Source: UBA168 sp011055275 (GTDB lineage: Archaea > Thermoproteota > Thermoprotei_A > Marsarchaeales > UBA168). From it: 64,000 nt of DNA. The stretch lies in the NCBI GenBank assembly GCA_046635845.1, contig JAQQXN010000002.1, one strand, 5' to 3'. The notes beneath the pieces are model-generated. The model ran no database searches, had not been told where the DNA came from, and worked only from the letters and a program-made list of their open reading frames with translations. This document shows positions 60,575 through 64,000 of the stretch, piece after piece. The translations under genes and the position numbers were made by a program. The first letter of the stretch is position 1. The number at the start of each line of letters is the position of its first letter.

Positions 60575-61195
60575 TTAACAGAGGATTGCTGGATTAAACA
60601 TCCCCAATGATGAGCGTCGGAAAACAGGAATTCGTGACTTATCAGAGTTAGTCTGAGGGGATTTCGAACGATAGATGTAAGCCCTCCCCCTCTTGCCCAC
60701 GACCGTTATGATCCCTGCGTGCCTCAGTATGTAACATGCTCTTGATCCGGTAGCCGGCGTCATGGAATTGGTCCTCGATAGTTGGAAGCTGGTGAAGTCG
60801 CCAGATGGAAGCACAAGAAGTCTCAGTAGGTCCTCACGCGTTTTCAGGGAAACGGTTTTTATGATCTCCGAGGGGATTGTGTCTCTCTTGAATTTTCCCC
60901 TTGGCATTACGTATCTTCTTCCTCTTTTTACTCTCGACCAAGTCCTTTTTTCTTTGAGATACATGAGAAGGACTTCAAGGCCATCAGCTGGGAAAAGCCC
61001 TGCAAGTCCAGCTAGTTCCCTGAAGATCTTAGCCGTCTGTTTTTTGTAAATGGTTCCGCTTGGCGTTTCCAGTACCGCCTGTATCGGTATTACCAGCTTT
61101 ACCATGTAGCCCATACCTAGTAGGGCCCTTATCTTCGTCTTCAGCTTATAGGCTTCGCTAAGCTGTATCTCTATTGCTTCGTTCCCCCTTAGCAC
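60575..61195 (-). CDS. Hypothetical protein with possible C-terminal winged helix
   Basis: I do not recognise this 206-aa protein. Residues 1-75 have mixed strand/helix character (AYKLKTKIRALLGMGYMVKL ...). Residues 80-120 are strongly basic (KEKRTWSRVKRGRRYVMPRGKFKRD). Residues 118-175 could form a winged helix (REDLLRLLVLPSGDFTSFQLS ... CYILRHAGIITVVGKRGRAYIYRS). The GTG start lies about 25 nt after a CATAAAGG box. It could be a DNA-binding regulator, by fold guess only. Confidence 0.6.
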   Translation of the reverse strand: MLRGNEAIEIQLSEAYKLKTKIRALLGMGYMVKLVIPIQAVLETPSGTIYKKQTAKIFRELAGLAGLFPADGLEVLLMYLKEKRTWSRVKRGRRYVMPRGKFKRDTIPSEIIKTVSLKTREDLLRLLVLPSGDFTSFQLSRTNSMTPATGSRACYILRHAGIITVVGKRGRAYIYRSKSPQTNSDKSRIPVFRRSSLGMFNPAILC

Positions 61196-61279
61196 GTCTA
61201 TGCGGAAGCTCCCTACACACGCTTCCTTTATGCCCCCTTCTCTCGAAAAAAATTTTGAAGCGATTCGTGAAGGGTGCTC

Positions 61280-62560
61280 TTAGCTTTTTGATGCAATCGA
61301 AGGTCCCGCGTATGGAATTCCAACATCATCCTCTATCTTGAGTAGCCTGTTATACTTTGCTACCCTTTCTCCTCTGGCCGGCGCCCCAGTTTTTATCTGC
61401 CCAGTGCCCAGACCCACAGCTAAATCGGCAATGAAATCGTCCGTGGTCTCACCGCTTCTGTGGCTTACCATCACGGAGTAACCGGACTTAATTGCGAGCA
61501 GGCCCGCGTTAATTGCCTCCGTTAGTGATCCCACCTGATTGACCTTTAGCAACAGGGCGTTGCACGCTCCTGCATCTATGCCCCTCTTGAGGCGAGCGAT
61601 TTGTGTGACAAATATGTCATCGCCGACAACCTGAACTGGTTTCACTTGAGCAGTGAACTTGGCGGTAGTTTCAAAGTCGTTTTGCTCAAACGGATCCTCG
61701 ATGCTCATTATCTTATGTGCTGCTATTACCTGTTTCCAGTAATCCATGAGCTCTTCTTTAGTTAGGAGCCTTCCGTCAATTTTGTACTTTCCGTTGATAA
61801 AGAAAGTGCTCGATGCCGCGTCCATGGCAAGCCTTATTTCCTTTCCGTTTGAGTAACCGGCGTCCGCGATTGCGCTTTCCAGCGCGGACAGGGCCTCTTG
61901 GGTGTTACCCATAGGCGGCGCAACTCCTCCTTCATCTCCGACGTTCTTGGCTACAGCCCCATACCTCTTTGTTACATACGATCTAAGCGAAACGTAGATT
62001 TCGCTGACCGCCTGTAGCGCCTCATGAAATGTCTTAAGCCCAACGGGTACCACCATGAACTCCTGTATCGAGAGATCATTTCCAGCATGCTCTCCACCAT
62101 TGAGAACATTTGAGAACGGCACCGGTAACAGCGGCTTTCTATCGTAAAGTTTGGATATCCACTCGTGCAATTGCATCCCTTGGGCAAGGGCCGCTGCCCT
62201 TGCAACGGCAAGCGAAACTGAGAGTACGGCATTAGCGCCCAGCTTGGATTTGTTGGGCGTGCCGTCTAACGCGATCATGGTATCATCTATTTGCTTTTGC
62301 TCCCTGACATCCATGCCCTTTACCTTGGGCCCTATGATCGAGTTCACGTTATCTACGGCTTTTTTAACGCCTAATCCATGAAATGCCGATCCTCCATCTC
62401 TGAGTTCGAGCGCTTCGAACTCTCCTTTGGAAGCACCACTGGGCACAGCGGCCACGGCCACAGTACCTCCTTCAGTTCTGACCTCCGTTTCCACGGTTGG
62501 ATTTGCGCGAGAGTCGAGGATCCATCTGGCTTTAACATCAGCTATAGCGTATTTAGTCAT
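61280..62560 (-). CDS. eno: Enolase
   Basis: This 426-aa glycolytic enzyme converts 2-phosphoglycerate to phosphoenolpyruvate. SRANPTVETEV, VPSGASKGEFEA, SIEDPFEQND, VVGDDIFVTQ, LLKVNQVGSLTEA and VMVSHRSGETTDD are the metal-binding and active-site blocks. The ATG lies about 26 nt after an AATTA box that also faces the divergent small gene. It acts directly after the phosphoglycerate mutase encoded at 18208-18843. Confidence 0.97.
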   Translation of the reverse strand: MTKYAIADVKARWILDSRANPTVETEVRTEGGTVAVAAVPSGASKGEFEALELRDGGSAFHGLGVKKAVDNVNSIIGPKVKGMDVREQKQIDDTMIALDGTPNKSKLGANAVLSVSLAVARAAALAQGMQLHEWISKLYDRKPLLPVPFSNVLNGGEHAGNDLSIQEFMVVPVGLKTFHEALQAVSEIYVSLRSYVTKRYGAVAKNVGDEGGVAPPMGNTQEALSALESAIADAGYSNGKEIRLAMDAASSTFFINGKYKIDGRLLTKEELMDYWKQVIAAHKIMSIEDPFEQNDFETTAKFTAQVKPVQVVGDDIFVTQIARLKRGIDAGACNALLLKVNQVGSLTEAINAGLLAIKSGYSVMVSHRSGETTDDFIADLAVGLGTGQIKTGAPARGERVAKYNRLLKIEDDVGIPYAGPSIASKS

Positions 62561-62576
62561 ACCTCTTAACCAGCGG

Positions 62577-62592
62577 CGGTAATTATGCTTTT
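62577..62592. promoter_or_regulatory. Shared bidirectional TATA-like element, enolase/small Cys-rich gene
   Basis: GGTAATTATGC and its neighbourhood lie about 26 nt from the enolase ATG (62560, minus strand) and about 26 nt from ATG 62603 (plus strand). One AT-rich element may therefore serve both divergent leaderless genes. An in-frame ATG at 62585 falls inside it and is not chosen. Confidence 0.45.
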
Positions 62593-62602
62593 CTCACGGA
62601 CA

Positions 62603-62851
62603 ATGGCGACGCCCTGCTTCTGGTGCGATGGTCCCTATGATCGTTGCCAAGGACAGCTAGGCTTAAACGTGGCCGCTCGTAACTCTCATAGGATGAAGGA
62701 GACCATTAAGCTTGACATAAATAGTTTGCCTCCATGTTTTACATGCCCGTTCACGATGGAGTGCGAAGAAGGTACAATTCACTCGCCTGAAACATGCACG
62801 GTTTTAACTATGTGGCTTTCTAGATCAGAAAAACAAGCTGTTGTCCGCTAA
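62603..62851 (+). CDS. Small cysteine-rich protein, 82 aa
   Basis: I recognise no family. Seven Cys residues form two clusters: CFWCDGPYDRC near the N-terminus, and PPCFTCPFTMEC followed by ETC in the middle. This suggests binding of Zn or an Fe-S cluster. The remainder is helical and polar. The start is set by the TATA-like element shared with enolase. It is followed on the same strand by the prolidase gene 47 nt later, which has its own box. Confidence 0.6.
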   Translation: MATPCFWCDGPYDRCQGQLGLNVAARNSHRMKETIKLDINSLPPCFTCPFTMECEEGTIHSPETCTVLTMWLSRSEKQAVVR

Positions 62852-62898
62852 CTGGTGGTGTTCGGCCAACGCTTATAAGCGTTGTTCGCTGTAAAGAC

Positions 62899-63963
62899 AT
62901 GATAGATTTTAAGAAGCGCATTCAAGCGCTGTTCAAAGGAGCTTCTATTGAGTACGCCCTGATCAGTTCTTACGAATCGTTAAGGTATTTTTCAGGCTTT
63001 AAGGGGCTTGGCGGAGCCTATCTCCTCCTCAGTGCTGACGGCAGGAGTAGGCTTTACGTGACAGAGCTGGAGGCTCCGGATGCTCAAGACGCTAAGTACG
63101 ACGAGTTGGTGGTGGTGGAGAAAACCAAGAACTTCCAAGACGAAGTGTTGAGGTCGGTTGGCCAGGAGGCCTCGAAGGGGGTACTAGGCCTAGAAGATGA
63201 GAGCGTGACCCTTTCTTTTTATGAGCATATAAGGAAGTACAACGACAAGTGGGCAGGTATTTCACAGGTCATAGAACAACTCAGGTCCATAAAGGACGAA
63301 GACGAGCTTAGAAGGATAAGAGGAGCTATAAGCGTGGCCGAAGAGTCATTTAAGGAAGTGCTAGAAGAGGTCAAGCCTGGCGTTACGGAGAATCACGTAG
63401 CAGCTGAACTCGAGAAAGCAATGAAGGAACGCGGAGCTGAAGGGGTTGCTTTTCCCACAATAGTTGCCAGTGGCGAGAGGGCAGCTAATCCACATGCAAC
63501 GTCAAGCAGCAAGAAAATAAGAGATGGCGAGGTAGTGGTCATAGACTTTGGAGCGCAATATGAGGGTTATGACAGCGACTTAACTAGGACGGTCTTCATG
63601 GGAGACGTGGGCCAGATGATGAAAAGGTGCTTTGAGGCCGTCCGGGAAACGCAAAACACGTGCTATAACTCGTTGAAAGTGGGGCAGCCTCTCTCAGAAG
63701 TTGCCAAGTTAGCCATAACCAATCTGGCGAAATATGGGCTTGACAAGTACTACATACACTCATTGGGCCACGGTATAGGGCTTGACGTTCATGAGTATCC
63801 TTACCTCAGCGTAACGTCAAAAGATCACCTCTCGCCTGGCCACGTCTTCACTATAGAGCCCGGGGTTTACATACCGGGCGTGGGAGGTATAAGGATAGAG
63901 GACGATTTTTTGGCTGAGGAGAAAGAGGTGAGGCGGTTATCGTCTCTGCCCGTCGTGCCTTAG
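62899..63963 (+). CDS. pepQ: Xaa-Pro dipeptidase (M24B prolidase)
   Basis: This 354-aa metallopeptidase cleaves dipeptides ending in proline. The M24 metal ligands are visible: VIDFGAQYEGYDSDLTRT (two Asp), HSLGHGIGLDVHE (His), FTIEPGVYIPG (Glu) and GIRIEDDF (Glu). The N-terminal creatinase-like domain covers residues 1-125. ATG 62899 follows CTTATAAGC by about 25 nt. An aminopeptidase P activity cannot be excluded. Confidence 0.92.
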   Translation: MIDFKKRIQALFKGASIEYALISSYESLRYFSGFKGLGGAYLLLSADGRSRLYVTELEAPDAQDAKYDELVVVEKTKNFQDEVLRSVGQEASKGVLGLEDESVTLSFYEHIRKYNDKWAGISQVIEQLRSIKDEDELRRIRGAISVAEESFKEVLEEVKPGVTENHVAAELEKAMKERGAEGVAFPTIVASGERAANPHATSSSKKIRDGEVVVIDFGAQYEGYDSDLTRTVFMGDVGQMMKRCFEAVRETQNTCYNSLKVGQPLSEVAKLAITNLAKYGLDKYYIHSLGHGIGLDVHEYPYLSVTSKDHLSPGHVFTIEPGVYIPGVGGIRIEDDFLAEEKEVRRLSSLPVVP

Positions 63964-64000
63964 GTCTTTTTTTGCAGCGTGTCATTACTGGCGTCTTGAG

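Noticed and set aside
1..64000. CRISPR array, prophage, defence island or replication origin
   Set aside because: No spaced direct repeats, phage or defence genes, cdc6/orc1 gene or clustered origin repeats were seen in reading the window.

Overview
The window is a block of archaeal chromosome with no rRNA, CRISPR array or intact mobile element. The archaeal signature genes are aEF1-alpha next to ribosomal protein S10, aRF1, aIF2-beta, SecE/Spt5/L11/L1/L10, L12, L39e, S19e, PDCD5, an Sm-like protein, RNase P protein Rpp21, diphthine synthase, a Hef/FANCM-like helicase, ATP-dependent DNA ligase and archaeal-type AlaRS and LeuRS. An 11-subunit-type complex I operon, a crenarchaeal-style type IV pilus ATPase, SufBCD and tRNAs with short non-canonical inserts suggest a TACK-superphylum lineage (Thaumarchaeota, Aigarchaeota or Marsarchaeota-like). 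I cannot place it more precisely. Many starts sit about 20-30 nt downstream of a TATA-like box (often TTTTATGC or CTTAAA), so leaderless transcription looks common. Internal operon genes instead use GGTGA/GGAGG Shine-Dalgarno sites. I used this contrast to correct several starts.

Layout: 1-8.5 kb is the nuoD-H-I-J-K-M-L-N membrane/Q-module operon, followed by a UbiE-like methyltransferase. 9.5-14.7 kb holds a sugar-nucleotide transferase, an alkaline-phosphatase-superfamily enzyme, UMP kinase and aRF1. 14.8-19 kb holds four tRNAs (Gln, Leu, Arg, Arg), a membrane protein, two small regulators, DUF424-aIF2-beta and a phosphoglycerate mutase. 19-24.3 kb holds a flavodiiron protein, nicotinate phosphoribosyltransferase, an MBL hydrolase, EF1-alpha and S10. 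24.3-28 kb holds divergent larC/larB and glutamine synthetase. 28-33 kb holds a CDF transporter fused to a NifX-like domain, then UPF0148, dphB and a Hef-type helicase. 33-35.7 kb is the secE-spt5-L11-L1-L10 operon, without L12. 35.8-42.3 kb holds DNA ligase, a pilus ATPase and membrane protein, a conserved hypothetical gene, tmk and rnp4. 42.4-43 kb is the relocated L12-L39e pair. 43-54.8 kb holds an NfeD-type protease, the sufCBDSU operon, alaS and leuS. 55-64 kb holds a HAD phosphatase, LSm, a DUF357-RibL fusion, a decayed TnpB, a second pilus membrane protein, UPF0147, PDCD5, S19e, a hypothetical gene, enolase, a Cys-rich small protein and a prolidase.

Most of the window is housekeeping: quinone-linked energy conservation, Fe-S assembly (which can supply NuoI), translation and glycolysis (dPGM and enolase). 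I found no complete undescribed system. The observations most worth following are: a helicase with a degenerate ERCC4 nuclease domain; L10 lacking the acidic stalk tail, together with relocation of L12 next to L39e; a tRNA-Leu with two inserts and a tRNA-Arg with a D-loop insert; three convergent gene pairs with overlapping 3' ends; a pilus platform protein that appears split into two distant half-genes; and several small genes under 60 codons (secE, L39e, and three candidates).
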